A stretch of DNA of 64,000 nt from Streptococcus marmotae (GTDB lineage: Bacteria > Bacillota > Bacilli > Lactobacillales > Streptococcaceae). Positions 22,681-31,662 of this stretch are shown here, in pieces. The stretch covers positions 434,001 to 498,000 of the forward strand of contig NZ_CP015196.1 in NCBI RefSeq assembly GCF_001623565.1, read 5' to 3'. The notes beneath the pieces were generated by a model that saw only the letters and a program-made list of their open reading frames with translations, was not told the DNA's origin and did not search any database. The first letter of the stretch is position 1. Every line of letters begins with the position of its first letter. The translations under genes were made by a program, and so were the position numbers.

Positions 22681-23748
22681 AAAGTTCTAAAATGAAGTTA
22701 GCCACTCAATGGTATGAAAAAACATCTCAGAAAGATATAATTGTAATCACCACAACAACAATTAGAAAGACTCTGAGATGCAACACTATTATACACCAAA
22801 AAGAAGACATTTGACACTAGCTGAACGTAGAATGATTGAACGTTGGCTTCAAGAAGGGTTCTCAAATCGTGAAATCGCTAGGAGATTGGCTAAAGCTCCT
22901 CAAACTATTCACAACGAAGTCAAACGTGGTCAGGTTAGACAACAAGTGCGTAAAGGAAAATTTGAAATAATCTACTCAGCTGACTTCGCTCAAGAAGCCT
23001 ATCAAAACAATCGTAAACATTCTGTGAAGCAGGCTTCCCTAACCAAGGAACTCAAAGAAAAGATTCTTCACTACATCAAACAGAAATACTCTCCTGAGAT
23101 GATGGTAAAAGCAAAAGGGATACCTGTCTCCGTCTCCACCATTTACTACTGGATTCATCATGGACACTTAGGATTGACCAAGGATGACATGCTTTATCCT
23201 CGAAAAGAGAAAACGAAGAAAAAGCAAGCGAGTCCCAACTTTAAGCCGGCTGGAAAATCGATTGAGGAACGGCCAAAAAGCATTAATCAGCGTGAGAATG
23301 TTGGTGATGTTGAAATTGATACGGTTATTCAAACACGGGCAAAAAACGAGTGTCTGTTGACTCTAACTGATAGAAAGAGTCGTTATCAAATCATCCGACT
23401 TATTCCCGATAAGTCCGCGTCTTCAGTCAATCAAGCTCTGAAAATGATCCTCAGAGAGTATCAAATTAACTCAATCACAGCTGATAACGGGCCTGAATTC
23501 AGTCGCTTGGCAGATGTTTTTGATCCTGAGAACATTTATTATGCCCATCCTTATTCCTCTTGGGAGAGAGGAACTAATGAGAATCATAATAGACTCATCC
23601 GGCGTTGGTTGCCTAAGGGAAGCAAAACTGCGACGCAGCAACAAGTCGCATTTATTGAAAACTGGATTAATAACTATCCAAAGAAGATATTGGGTTACAA
23701 ATCTCCTAAAGAATTTTTACAGACCGGCTAACTTGAACTTGAAATTTA
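22681..23748 (+). mobile_element. IS30-family insertion sequence
   Basis: The element is about 1.07 kb with one transposase gene and imperfect terminal inverted repeats. AAGTTAGCC ends the left repeat (22695-22703) and GGCTAACTT begins the right one (23726-23734), overlapping the stop codon. The repeats extend outward about 23 bp with 16 matches. The exact outer edges and target duplication are uncertain. Confidence 0.75.
22778..23731 (+). CDS. IS30-family transposase
   Basis: The 317-residue transposase has an N-terminal helix-turn-helix (LTLAERRMIERWLQEGFSNREIARRL) typical of IS30. The DDE integrase core shows the first Asp in GDVEIDTV, the second in SITADNGPEF and the Glu in YSSWERGTNENHN. 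It appears full length and intact, so the element may still move. An identical inverted-repeat end overlaps its stop codon. Confidence 0.93.
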   Translation: MQHYYTPKRRHLTLAERRMIERWLQEGFSNREIARRLAKAPQTIHNEVKRGQVRQQVRKGKFEIIYSADFAQEAYQNNRKHSVKQASLTKELKEKILHYIKQKYSPEMMVKAKGIPVSVSTIYYWIHHGHLGLTKDDMLYPRKEKTKKKQASPNFKPAGKSIEERPKSINQRENVGDVEIDTVIQTRAKNECLLTLTDRKSRYQIIRLIPDKSASSVNQALKMILREYQINSITADNGPEFSRLADVFDPENIYYAHPYSSWERGTNENHNRLIRRWLPKGSKTATQQQVAFIENWINNYPKKILGYKSPKEFLQTG

Positions 23749-23821
23749 GCATACTTTGTTTTAAATCCGACTTAGTCATGGCCATGACGTCGCTTGCATA
23801 GGCAGATAATAGCCGTTTCAT
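23749..23821 (-). pseudogene. 5' fragment of a gene truncated by the IS30 element
   Basis: AAGGAG precedes an ATG at 23821, and about 24 codons (MKRLLSAYASDVMAMT, then KSDLKQSMLNF) run straight into the right inverted repeat, stopping inside the IS. The N-terminus resembles the DUF7916/haloacid-type family start. No continuation of the frame is seen on the far side of the IS, so the rest has been deleted. Confidence 0.5.
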
Positions 23822-23952
23822 TTCTTTCTCCTTGGTAAACGCTTTCTTTTTTCTTTCAAAGAAAAGCGGATCACCGCTTCAGCTTGAAGAAAAAGTCTTT
23901 TTATTGCCACCATTCTTATGTGCTTCCGGACATCAGCGACTTCCTCCGGAGT

Positions 23953-24034
23953 AAAATAATCCAGTGGATTATTTTAGCCCGAGCCCAAAAACAAAGGAGC
24001 GAGGATAATCGATTTCAACGAAATCACGACTTCT
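23953..24034 (+). repeat. Dispersed modular repeat, copy A
   Basis: The segment with AATAATCCAGTGGATTATTT, then TAGCCCGAGCCCA and AATCGATTTCAACGAAATC, matches the reverse complement of 50066-50150 and part of 49184-49255. The gap 23822-24173 holds this repeat, two short hairpins and no gene. Confidence 0.6.
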
Positions 24035-24173
24035 CTCCCCACTTTTAGCACGGCGGAGGTGGCGGTATTATGCTCGCTACGCTCGCAAATTTTCTAACCT
24101 TGAAACTACAGAAAATTAAATATCATTGTAATATTTTTCTGAATTATGAGGTTTGTCTACATTCTAAAGCGGA

Positions 24174-25037
24174 TTACCGCTTGTCTTTGCTAATAGATAG
24201 AATCGCAATTGCACCAGTTCCTGTATGGCTGGCAATAATCGGTCCTAATGGCTCTAAGATAACCTGCTCTACCTGTGATTCTGCTAGTAAGGTAGCTTTC
24301 AATTGCTCGGCTGTTTCAACATCGCCAGTATAAGCTACCATGACACAAGAATCATCTAACTGTTGCAAGGTTAAAGAGAGCATTTCCTTAATCCCCTTCT
24401 TCTTGCCTCTTAGTTTGGCAATGGGAACCAAGCTACCTTCTGCATCAATCGAAAGCAAGGGTTTAATATTGACCAATCCGCCAATCAAAGCTGCTGCTTT
24501 AGAGAGTCTACCACCACGTACCAAATGCTGCAAGTCATCTACCAACAGATAGGTCCGTAAGCGTGGTGCTAAGTCTTCAATCAGCGCTACTGTCTCAGCA
24601 AGTGAGCTACCTGCTTCCCGTGCTTGTGCTGCTTTGAGGACCAAGTAGCCTTCTCCAATGGTTGCTGCCTTAGTATTGATGATTTCAATGACAGCTGTTG
24701 GATACGCTTCTAGAACCATGTCACGCGCCATGACCGCACTTTGGTAAGTTCCTGATAAAGCAGCTGAAAATGCGAGGTACAATACTGCTTCGCCTGCCTT
24801 AGCTGCTTCTGCAAAAACCGCTTCAAACTGCCCCACATTGACCTGACTAGTTGTCGGTTGGCCACCTGCTAGCATTTTTTCCAATAACACATCACTGGTT
24901 AAGCGATTCTCGCCAACTGTTTCATAAACGACACCATCTAACTCAACTGTCAATCCCATAATGGTGAGCCCATATTGTTCTATCCACTCTAGCGGCACAT
25001 CTGCCGTCGAATCCGTCATAATTTTAAATGCGACCAT
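24174..25037 (-). CDS. DegV family fatty-acid-binding protein
   Basis: The 287-residue protein has the DegV N-terminal signature KIMTDSTADVP, the fatty-acid-contacting TTSQV and LSGTYQSA segments and a conserved VDDLQHLVRGGRLS motif. DegV/FakB-type proteins present exogenous fatty acids to the FakA kinase for phospholipid synthesis. Which FakB type this is cannot be said. A hairpin AGCGGTAATCCGCTT overlaps its stop codon. Confidence 0.9.
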   Translation of the reverse strand: MVAFKIMTDSTADVPLEWIEQYGLTIMGLTVELDGVVYETVGENRLTSDVLLEKMLAGGQPTTSQVNVGQFEAVFAEAAKAGEAVLYLAFSAALSGTYQSAVMARDMVLEAYPTAVIEIINTKAATIGEGYLVLKAAQAREAGSSLAETVALIEDLAPRLRTYLLVDDLQHLVRGGRLSKAAALIGGLVNIKPLLSIDAEGSLVPIAKLRGKKKGIKEMLSLTLQQLDDSCVMVAYTGDVETAEQLKATLLAESQVEQVILEPLGPIIASHTGTGAIAILSISKDKR

Positions 25038-25067
25038 AAATCTCCTTTTCTGCTTTCTCTTACAGCC

Positions 25068-25805
25068 TTATACTTTGTTGCGAAATACTTCATACATCAA
25101 GACAGCTGCTGCCACGCTGGCATTTAAACTTTGGACATGCCCTTTCATTGGAATGGTAATCATCTCATCGACCTGCTTTTTAATATTAGCAGAAATCCCC
25201 TTGCCTTCATTGCCAATAATGAGAGCGAGCTTTCCTTGTGTATTCCATTTGTGACTAGGAGTCCCATTCATATCTGTTCCAAAAATCCAGAACCCAGCTT
25301 CTTTTAATATGTCCAAGGTCTGGCTTAGATTGGTCACACGGGCAATGGGAACATGGGCGACCGCACCTGTCGAGGTTTTCGCAACTACTGGGGTCACACC
25401 AACCGCACGGTGTTTGGGAATGATAATTCCAGCCACCTGTGTTGCATCTGCCGTTCGTAAGATAGACCCAAAATTATGCGGATCTGTCAGACCATCCAAA
25501 ATCAGAATTAGGGGATTGGCTTCCTGCTCTGCTTTGGCTAAAATATCTCCTAACTCTGCATAGGCAAATGCGGACACTCGCAAAACAAATCCTTGATGAA
25601 CAGCCCCTGAAGTCATATCTGTCAAACTCTTCTTAGAAGTCCAAGAAATCGAGACTTTTTTTTCAGCGGCTAGCGCCTTGATTTTTTCAACATTTTTTCC
25701 CCGCAAATCATCCTGCAGATAGAGTTTATTGCCAAGATTGGCTTCCAAACTTTCCACCACTGCATGTACGCCATATACAATATCATTTTCTTCTACTCGT
25801 TTCAT
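25068..25805 (-). CDS. rlmB: 23S rRNA (guanosine-2'-O-)-methyltransferase RlmB
   Basis: This 245-residue SPOUT/TrmH-family enzyme uses S-adenosylmethionine to methylate G2251 of 23S rRNA. It has an N-terminal L30e-like substrate-binding domain (residues 1-75) and the knot motifs DGLTDPHNFGSILRTADA, LIIGNEGKGIS and VQSLNASVAAAVLMYE. It is followed 30 nt later by degV on the same strand, so they may share a transcript. Confidence 0.9.
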   Translation of the reverse strand: MKRVEENDIVYGVHAVVESLEANLGNKLYLQDDLRGKNVEKIKALAAEKKVSISWTSKKSLTDMTSGAVHQGFVLRVSAFAYAELGDILAKAEQEANPLILILDGLTDPHNFGSILRTADATQVAGIIIPKHRAVGVTPVVAKTSTGAVAHVPIARVTNLSQTLDILKEAGFWIFGTDMNGTPSHKWNTQGKLALIIGNEGKGISANIKKQVDEMITIPMKGHVQSLNASVAAAVLMYEVFRNKV

Positions 25806-25959
25806 AGCTTTATTATAACAGTTTCAACTGGCATTTGCTAGTCAATGGATAGCAGATTTCCCGCAAATCTCTATTCTTTTTCTCATTATTTGTCTGGATA
25901 ATGTGCAAACGAGTACACCCACTTCTTTTTACCATTCATTTGGTGCTCACTACACATCA

Positions 25960-26009
25960 AAAAAATCCACAAAGGCAGGATAATCCTATCACAGCTTTTG
26001 TGGATTTTT
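25960..26009 (-). terminator. Terminator after the DUF4300 lipoprotein-like gene
   Basis: AAAATCCACAAA pairs with TTTGTGGATTTT across a 23-nt loop, followed by T-rich sequence on the minus strand just past the stop codon at 26028. The gap 25806-26027 holds nothing else. Confidence 0.7.
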
Positions 26010-26027
26010 GACTTTAAACCAACTGAC

Positions 26028-26876
26028 TCATTTCTTCATGTCTACTAGCTCAGACAAGTCTTGATCATTAACCAATAGCGCAATTTGGTCTTTGAAGAAT
26101 TGGAAACGACCTGATAACATATGCTCTTGGAAATCTTTCCAAGATTGGAATTCGCTGAGTCGGTATGGAAGGGAGGGATCCATCTTTTCAAGGAAATAGA
26201 CTTTTCCATCTTTTTCATACAGCAAGCCAACATGCATGCTAATCACAGAACCTTCTACATTTTGCACTGCTGATAACAGGCGTAATTTATTAGAGAACGC
26301 CACACCTGCATCTTTCCAAGCCTTGGTCAAATCCTTTGCCGACTTGTAGGCTGGATTGTCAAGAAACAACAGACTATAGAGCTGACTGTCTGCATCTGTC
26401 AATTCAGGATGGTATTGTTTCAAGGTCTGAAACTCTGGATGTTCTGCCAAATTGCTCACCTTGCTTGTATCATAGGTCAAGAGGGAGCGTAGGAGCAGAA
26501 AAGCTGTTTGGCGACAGTTCAGATCTTTTGGAAAATGGCTGACCTTTTCCTTGTACTCTGCTTCATCCAACATCGTCGTAAACTGATTTGCATCTTGCCC
26601 GAGCTCCATACTGGTCCAGTCCTCAGCTTCCTTTTCATAGGATTTGTTATCCTGATGATAACTGTCTATAAAGGCAGATAGGGCTTGCCAATTTTCCTTT
26701 GCACCGCCTTGTGCTTGTAAATCTTCTTGAAGCTCTTCTGTATGTTTGGTGCTGACAAGATTGTGGTAGCGGTAACTAGGTGTGGCTTCTTTTTTCATCT
26801 CCGTCTTTGGGGCTGTATGGCAACCAACCAAGACAAAAGCACATAGGCTGACTAGGGCAATTAGTTTTCCTTTCAC
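26028..26876 (-). CDS. DUF4300 family lipoprotein
   Basis: The 282-residue protein has a lipoprotein signal (MKGKLIALVSLCAFVLVGC, lipobox LVGC with Cys19) followed by a soluble domain with the DUF4300 pattern: RYHNLVSTKHTEELQ, NCRQTAFLLL and MHVGLLYEKDGKVYFLEKMDP. The NCR-Q and H-G-L motifs hint at a papain-like or transglutaminase-like fold, but no function is established. It stands alone with its own terminator. Confidence 0.8.
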   Translation of the reverse strand: MKGKLIALVSLCAFVLVGCHTAPKTEMKKEATPSYRYHNLVSTKHTEELQEDLQAQGGAKENWQALSAFIDSYHQDNKSYEKEAEDWTSMELGQDANQFTTMLDEAEYKEKVSHFPKDLNCRQTAFLLLRSLLTYDTSKVSNLAEHPEFQTLKQYHPELTDADSQLYSLLFLDNPAYKSAKDLTKAWKDAGVAFSNKLRLLSAVQNVEGSVISMHVGLLYEKDGKVYFLEKMDPSLPYRLSEFQSWKDFQEHMLSGRFQFFKDQIALLVNDQDLSELVDMKK

Positions 26877-27089
26877 GTCTGGATTCCTCCTTATATTCTT
26901 TGTACGTTTATCATATCAGATTTATCTCATGCTTCCCTATGCTTCATCTGCTTTTCGTCTGTTTTTTTGAAAAATATCTTGCCAGTAAGTGAAGGGGTTA
27001 GAATGGCAAAAAACGAGCCAGATATAGCTCGTTTTACAAGATTTTCAGCTCACCAAATGAAAATGTCCTATATCAGCATACCAATCCCA

Positions 27090-27803
27090 TTATTCAGCTA
27101 CTAACTCTCTGAAGAAGGCTTTTAATTCTTCATTGGCTGTTTCTCGGAAATAGAGAATTTGCTCAGGATTTCCTTGATTCTGCTCAGTAATCCAGACTTG
27201 TGGTCTTCCTTGCTGGATTGTAAATAGATAAAGATGGGAGGCAGGAAATCTTGTTGTTTCAATGTCTGAATAAACAGCTACCAAGGCTATTTGTCCCGCT
27301 TCCACCAGTCCATTTTCTGACCAAATCAAATAAGGGGTCTGCCCTGCAAAATCAGGTACCATGCTTGGGAACTGACTTCGCTCCAGACTTGGGTTCAAAA
27401 CATAACTCGGAATCAGCATCCCATAAAAATTCACATCATGCATGGGGTCATAAGAACGGTATTCCTGCCCCAAAGCTGGTCCCCAGTACCCAAAAATATA
27501 GTCCTGTAATCGCTGAGCTTTTTGGGCATTCCAATAGCCTCTTTCCGCCACACTCGGCTGTGTTTGATGATTGGAGTTTGTTGAAGAAGATCCAGCCATT
27601 GAAGAAGAATTTTTCTCTTTTTCGCTACTAGAAGACTTTTCCTGCTGCGCTTCTGTGGAAGATTTTTCTCTCTTTTTATTTTCAATGCTACTTAATGGAC
27701 TACCGGACGTTGTTTCTTGAGGTCTTCCTGCACACGCTGCAAGCACTACCGTACACAAAAATAGCCCGACACCTATTAATTTGTTGTTCTTTATCCTTTT
27801 CAT
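27090..27803 (-). CDS. DUF4767 family lipoprotein
   Basis: The 237-residue protein has a lipobox VVLAAC (Cys24), a Ser/Glu/Lys-rich low-complexity linker (about 30-85) and a C-terminal DUF4767 domain starting ERGYWNAQKAQRLQDYIFGYWGPALGQ. It is exported and tethered to the membrane; its function is unknown in the family. It is separated from the other lipoprotein gene by 213 nt, so they are probably expressed independently. Confidence 0.8.
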   Translation of the reverse strand: MKRIKNNKLIGVGLFLCTVVLAACAGRPQETTSGSPLSSIENKKREKSSTEAQQEKSSSSEKEKNSSSMAGSSSTNSNHQTQPSVAERGYWNAQKAQRLQDYIFGYWGPALGQEYRSYDPMHDVNFYGMLIPSYVLNPSLERSQFPSMVPDFAGQTPYLIWSENGLVEAGQIALVAVYSDIETTRFPASHLYLFTIQQGRPQVWITEQNQGNPEQILYFRETANEELKAFFRELVAE

Positions 27804-27883
27804 CAGAATACGTTCTCCTTATTTTATGCTATAATAATACCATATTCTCTATCCATACTCAAAGACGAATTTAGGAGAACCTT

Positions 27884-28849
27884 ATGCCCTTACTTCATCG
27901 GACGATTAAGCTGGTGCTGGCGACTTGTATCGCCATTTCTCTAGCCGATTTTTTACAGCTATCTTATGCTACATCCGCAGGAATTATCGCTATTTTAAGC
28001 GTTTTAGATACGAGACGGGCCTCCCTAAAAACTGCCTGGACTAGACTTTGGTCAACGGTTTTAGCTCTTGCAATTGCCGCTCTTCTTTTCTCCCTTTTTG
28101 GCTTTCACCTCTTAACTCTAGGTCTCTATCTCTGTCTTTATGTGCCACTCGCTTATAAGGCGAATCTGACGGCAGGCATTGCCCCTTGTACAGTCCTTGT
28201 GACCCACCTTTTCTTAGAACAGTCCACATCCCTAGCTCTATTAGGAAACGAACTTGCTCTCTTTCTCATTGGTGCCGGCATTGCTCTTCTGGCCAATCTC
28301 TACATGCCTTCGCAAGATAAAAAAATTCAATGCTACCACGACCAAGTCGAGCAAGAACTTAAGGCTATCTTACTACGCTTCCAAGATTTTTTACTAACCG
28401 GTGATGGTCGCAACGAAGCACTGCTCATCACCCAATTAGATCAAACCCTTCATGAAGCTCTTGATATTGTCTACCTTGACCGCCACAATCAGGTTTTCCA
28501 TCAAACGAACTACCAAGTCCATTACTTTGAAATGCGGTCGGCACAAAATAAAATCCTACGAACCATGGCCAATAACATCAATAAATTCTCTCTTGAAAGC
28601 CGAGAAGCCGTCATTCTAGCCAGTCTTTTTGAGCGAACAGCCTGTCAACTGAGTAGACAAAATCCTGGCCACGAACTGCTAGAAGATATCGAACTCTTTC
28701 ATCAGACCTTCCGTGAGCGTCCACTTCCGCAAACACGAGAAGAATTTGAAGCGCGGGCTACCCTCTTTCAACTCCTCCATGATATGGAAGCCTTTATCCA
28801 GTTGAAAGTCGATTTTTACGAGCAATATACAGCAGAAAATGCAGCCTAA
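27884..28849 (+). CDS. Aromatic acid exporter family 1 (DUF939) membrane protein
   Basis: The 321-residue protein has an N-terminal membrane half with four to six helices (about residues 8-145) and a cytoplasmic C-terminal helical half (about 150-321), the FusC/ArAE_1 layout. It begins with the family's RTIKLVLATCIAISLADFL. Substrates are unknown; the family is linked to efflux of aromatic acids. It is divergent from the DUF4767 gene and followed by a terminator. Confidence 0.82.
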   Translation: MPLLHRTIKLVLATCIAISLADFLQLSYATSAGIIAILSVLDTRRASLKTAWTRLWSTVLALAIAALLFSLFGFHLLTLGLYLCLYVPLAYKANLTAGIAPCTVLVTHLFLEQSTSLALLGNELALFLIGAGIALLANLYMPSQDKKIQCYHDQVEQELKAILLRFQDFLLTGDGRNEALLITQLDQTLHEALDIVYLDRHNQVFHQTNYQVHYFEMRSAQNKILRTMANNINKFSLESREAVILASLFERTACQLSRQNPGHELLEDIELFHQTFRERPLPQTREEFEARATLFQLLHDMEAFIQLKVDFYEQYTAENAA

Positions 28850-28856
28850 AATACCC

Positions 28857-28885
28857 AAACTCCCCACCAATGGCAGGGAGTTTTC
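28857..28885 (+). terminator. Intrinsic terminator after the exporter gene
   Basis: The AAACTCCC/GGGAGTTTT hairpin with a T tail lies between convergent genes. Confidence 0.75.
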
Positions 28886-28908
28886 TTATAGTTCAACAAT
28901 TACGAAGA

Positions 28909-30041
28909 CTAAACAATTGCTTTGTTTGTTCCATTATCAAAGAAGTGTGCTTTGTTGAGGTTGAAGGCAAGACGCACTTTTTCACCTGGTTTGTGGAAAT
29001 CACGCGCATCAACACGAGATACAAACTCAGTTGAGCCGACACGGCTATAAAGCATAGACTCTGCACCGAGCAACTCAGATACCACCACTTCTGATGTCAC
29101 GATGCTATCTGGATAAGTATCCAATTCCAATTGAGAAGCCTTGATGTCTTCTGGACGAATACCAAGTGTAAAGGTTTTTCCTTCGTATCCTTTTTCTTCT
29201 AAGTGTTTTCTACGACCTTCTGGTAAACGAATAGAGAAGTTATCACCATCTGATAAAACGCCATCTTTCAAGGTAACATTGAAGAAGTTCATCGCTGGGC
29301 TTCCGATAAAGCTTGCAACAAATTTATTGACTGGAGAATTGTACAATTCTTCTGGTGTACCAATTTGTTCAATCCGTCCGATCGTACCTGTACCAGCATC
29401 ATTTTTCGTTGCACTCATGATAACGATACGGTCAGCAAGTGTCATCGCTTCTGTCTGGTCATGGGTTACGTAGATGGTTGTCGCACCGATACGGCGGTGG
29501 ATTTTGGCAATCTCAGTACGCATAGATCACGAAGTTTTGCATCCAAGTTTGACAATGGCTCATCCATCAAGAACACTTTTGCATCACGGACAATCGCACG
29601 ACCCATGGCAACACGCTGGCGTTGTCCACCTGAAAGGTCTGCTGGTTTCCGTTGCAAGAATTCAGTCAAACCAAGAATACCAGCTGCTTCTTCTACCCGT
29701 TTTTTGATTTCATCTTTGCTGTATTTGCGCAATTTCAAACCAAAGGCCATGTTGTCAAATACAGTCATGTGTGGGTAAAGGGCATAGTTTTGGAATACCA
29801 TGGCAATGTCACGGTCTTTTGGCGCTACATCATTCATCAAGACATCATCAATGTATGCTTCACCTTCTGTAATGTCTTCAAGCCCTGCAATCATACGAAG
29901 AGTTGTTGATTTCCCACATCCTGAAGGACCTACGAATACGATGAACTCTTTATCTTTAATATCTAGGTTGAAGTCTTCAACTGAATAATGTTCACTGTTT
30001 GGATATTTCTTATAAATGTTTTTTAGATTTAATTGAACCAT
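28909..30041 (-). pseudogene. msmK: Sugar ABC transporter ATPase MsmK, frameshifted
   Basis: The gene encodes the shared ATPase that powers several carbohydrate ABC importers. Walker [10 protein letters not shown], the signature LSGGQRQRV and Walker [17 protein letters not shown] are in the first frame. After LR the frame is lost near 29527 (CGTGATCTATG where CGTGTATCTATG is expected). The remainder, [23 protein letters not shown] with the TOBE/OB regulatory domain, continues in another frame to 28909. A single T deletion explains it. Both halves are otherwise clean, so the lesion is recent or a sequencing error. The ATG at 30041 gives about 377 residues if repaired. Confidence 0.85.
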
Positions 30042-30062
30042 GTTCAAACCTCGCTTTCTTTT

Positions 30063-30223
30063 AGAACCTGTATTCATAAGCGAAGTAATTCTAATCGGGA
30101 GCTTATTTTACGATAATCAAGGCGTTTTTTTGAAGGAATACTGACTGTATTTCGAAAAAAAGCAACGATGAGTAGCGAAAAATAAGCCTCGAAGAGAGTT
30201 GCTGAACTGTGAATACATGTTCT
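30063..30223 (+). repeat. 161-bp MITE-like element, copy 1
   Basis: Terminal inverted repeats AGAACCTGTATTCA and TGAATACATGTTCT bound a 161-bp unit. A second 161-bp copy lies at 37147-37307 in the opposite orientation, with high identity by eye. It encodes no protein. It fills most of the 293-nt gap upstream of msmK. Confidence 0.75.
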
Positions 30224-30334
30224 TGCTCTTTTAGTATAAATGAAAACGCTTTATTTTTCCCTGTCAATGTGAACAAAAAGAAAAAAGCATTTTGTACAAG
30301 TTGCACAAAAGCCTTTTCGTATTCCGTCACTAGA

Positions 30335-31273
30335 CTACCTTTCTTCCAATACGATTTGGTAACAAACTGCTAAATCCGTCAAATTGCGGAGTTGCAGACC
30401 ACTGACATCAAGCCATTTTTCAAGGCGGTATTGGAGCGTATTGCGGTGCACATAGAGGCGCTGGGCTGCCTTTGTGACTACAGCGCCTTCTTCCCACAAG
30501 GCAAGAATACTGTCTGCCAACTGGTCTTGCTGGCTAATCATGTGAGATAGTTGATGCCGCAAAACCGAAAGCGACAATTCCTGTCCCTGTCCCCATAAAA
30601 AGGCCTGTCCAAAAGTTAGGACGCGTGAGGACTGGAACCGCTCTTGCCAAGCGATAAAGAGCTGATGTTCTGCTTGAAAAATCCTTGTCCAGTCCTCATC
30701 TGCTACCTGCGACCACATTTGCCCGATTAGAATAGTCAACTTCAAGCCGAAGTCAAATTCCATGGCAGACAGAGTATCAGCTAACACTTCCTGGATTGGA
30801 ATAAAGGTGCTTTGATCTAAGATAAAAACTGTGTCATAGGCTGTTACTTGAAAATCTGCAATGCGGTTGGGCAGTAAGGAACGCATGACGTCACACCATG
30901 ATTCAACTACCTCTTTTTCTTCATTGGCAGATAGGGAATGACGCACATGAACCCATTGCATAGGACCGATCTGCCGTGGCATTGTCCCTACTCCCTTGAC
31001 TAAAAAGCGGTACCAGGGATGTCGAGAGTAGACTGCTTCATCGCCAGTCGAAAGAGACAGCAAATAGCGTTCTCGCTCTGTCAGGCTCTTCTTTTCTACC
31101 TGCAACCACTGACCATTTGATAAGGGAAAGGCGAGCTGATTAGTCTCGTGGATTGGCGTATCCACTATGGCAGCAGCTGGAAAAAAGGCTAGCGCCTCTT
31201 GGCTGTCTAACAAGCGGGAACTTCCCTCTCTCCTTACTTTACTCTTGTTTGAAAAAAGCAGTTCAGTCTGCAT
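30335..31273 (-). CDS. PucR/CdaR-type HTH regulator
   Basis: The 312-residue protein ends with the PucR C-terminal helix-turn-helix (GAVVTKAAQRLYVHRNTLQYRLEKW, then VSGLQLRNLTDLAVCY) and has a divergent sensor region before it. In S. suis and relatives such a gene sits next to msmK, so control of sugar uptake is plausible. The ATG at 31273 follows GGAGG at good spacing; a longer frame would overlap mrnC. Confidence 0.75.
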   Translation of the reverse strand: MQTELLFSNKSKVRREGSSRLLDSQEALAFFPAAAIVDTPIHETNQLAFPLSNGQWLQVEKKSLTERERYLLSLSTGDEAVYSRHPWYRFLVKGVGTMPRQIGPMQWVHVRHSLSANEEKEVVESWCDVMRSLLPNRIADFQVTAYDTVFILDQSTFIPIQEVLADTLSAMEFDFGLKLTILIGQMWSQVADEDWTRIFQAEHQLFIAWQERFQSSRVLTFGQAFLWGQGQELSLSVLRHQLSHMISQQDQLADSILALWEEGAVVTKAAQRLYVHRNTLQYRLEKWLDVSGLQLRNLTDLAVCYQIVLEER

Positions 31274-31281
31274 AGGACCTC

Positions 31282-31662
31282 CTATCCATTTTCGATACAC
31301 CAGTCAATCACTTCTTCCAGCCGCTCGATTTGCTCCGTCATATGGAGGTAACCAAGCACTGCTTCAAAACCAGTAGACATGCGATAAGTCACGACATCCG
31401 CATTTTTTGCCTTGGTATGACTGTTCGTATTGCGGCCACGTTTGTAGATGTCAACTTCCTTTTCGCTGAGAAATTCCTCGTCCAACATTTTAGAGATGAG
31501 CGCAGCTTGCGCCTTGGCAGAAACATAGCGGTTCGCTTCTCTGTGCAAGTGATTAGGCTTGGTTAAACCTTTAAAAATCAAGTGCCTACGAATATACATG
31601 GAATAGACAGCATCACCCTCAAACGCAAGAGCAATCCCATTGATGAGTGTCACATCAATCAC
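31282..31662 (-). CDS. mrnC: Mini-ribonuclease III
   Basis: This 126-residue nuclease has only the RNase III catalytic domain: the [18 protein letters not shown] signature with catalytic acidic residues and a C-terminal [16 protein letters not shown]. It matures 23S rRNA from double-stranded precursors. It overlaps the end of cysS by 8 nt, the common cysS-mrnC order in Firmicutes. Confidence 0.93.
   Translation of the reverse strand: MIDVTLINGIALAFEGDAVYSMYIRRHLIFKGLTKPNHLHREANRYVSAKAQAALISKMLDEEFLSEKEVDIYKRGRNTNSHTKAKNADVVTYRMSTGFEAVLGYLHMTEQIERLEEVIDWCIENG

Noticed and set aside
23863..24182. AAAGCGGAT-ACCGCTT repeated at 23863 and 24166 as a target-site duplication
   Set aside because: The 17-bp units match 16/17, but each is a self-complementary hairpin, more likely two independent terminators than a duplicated target.
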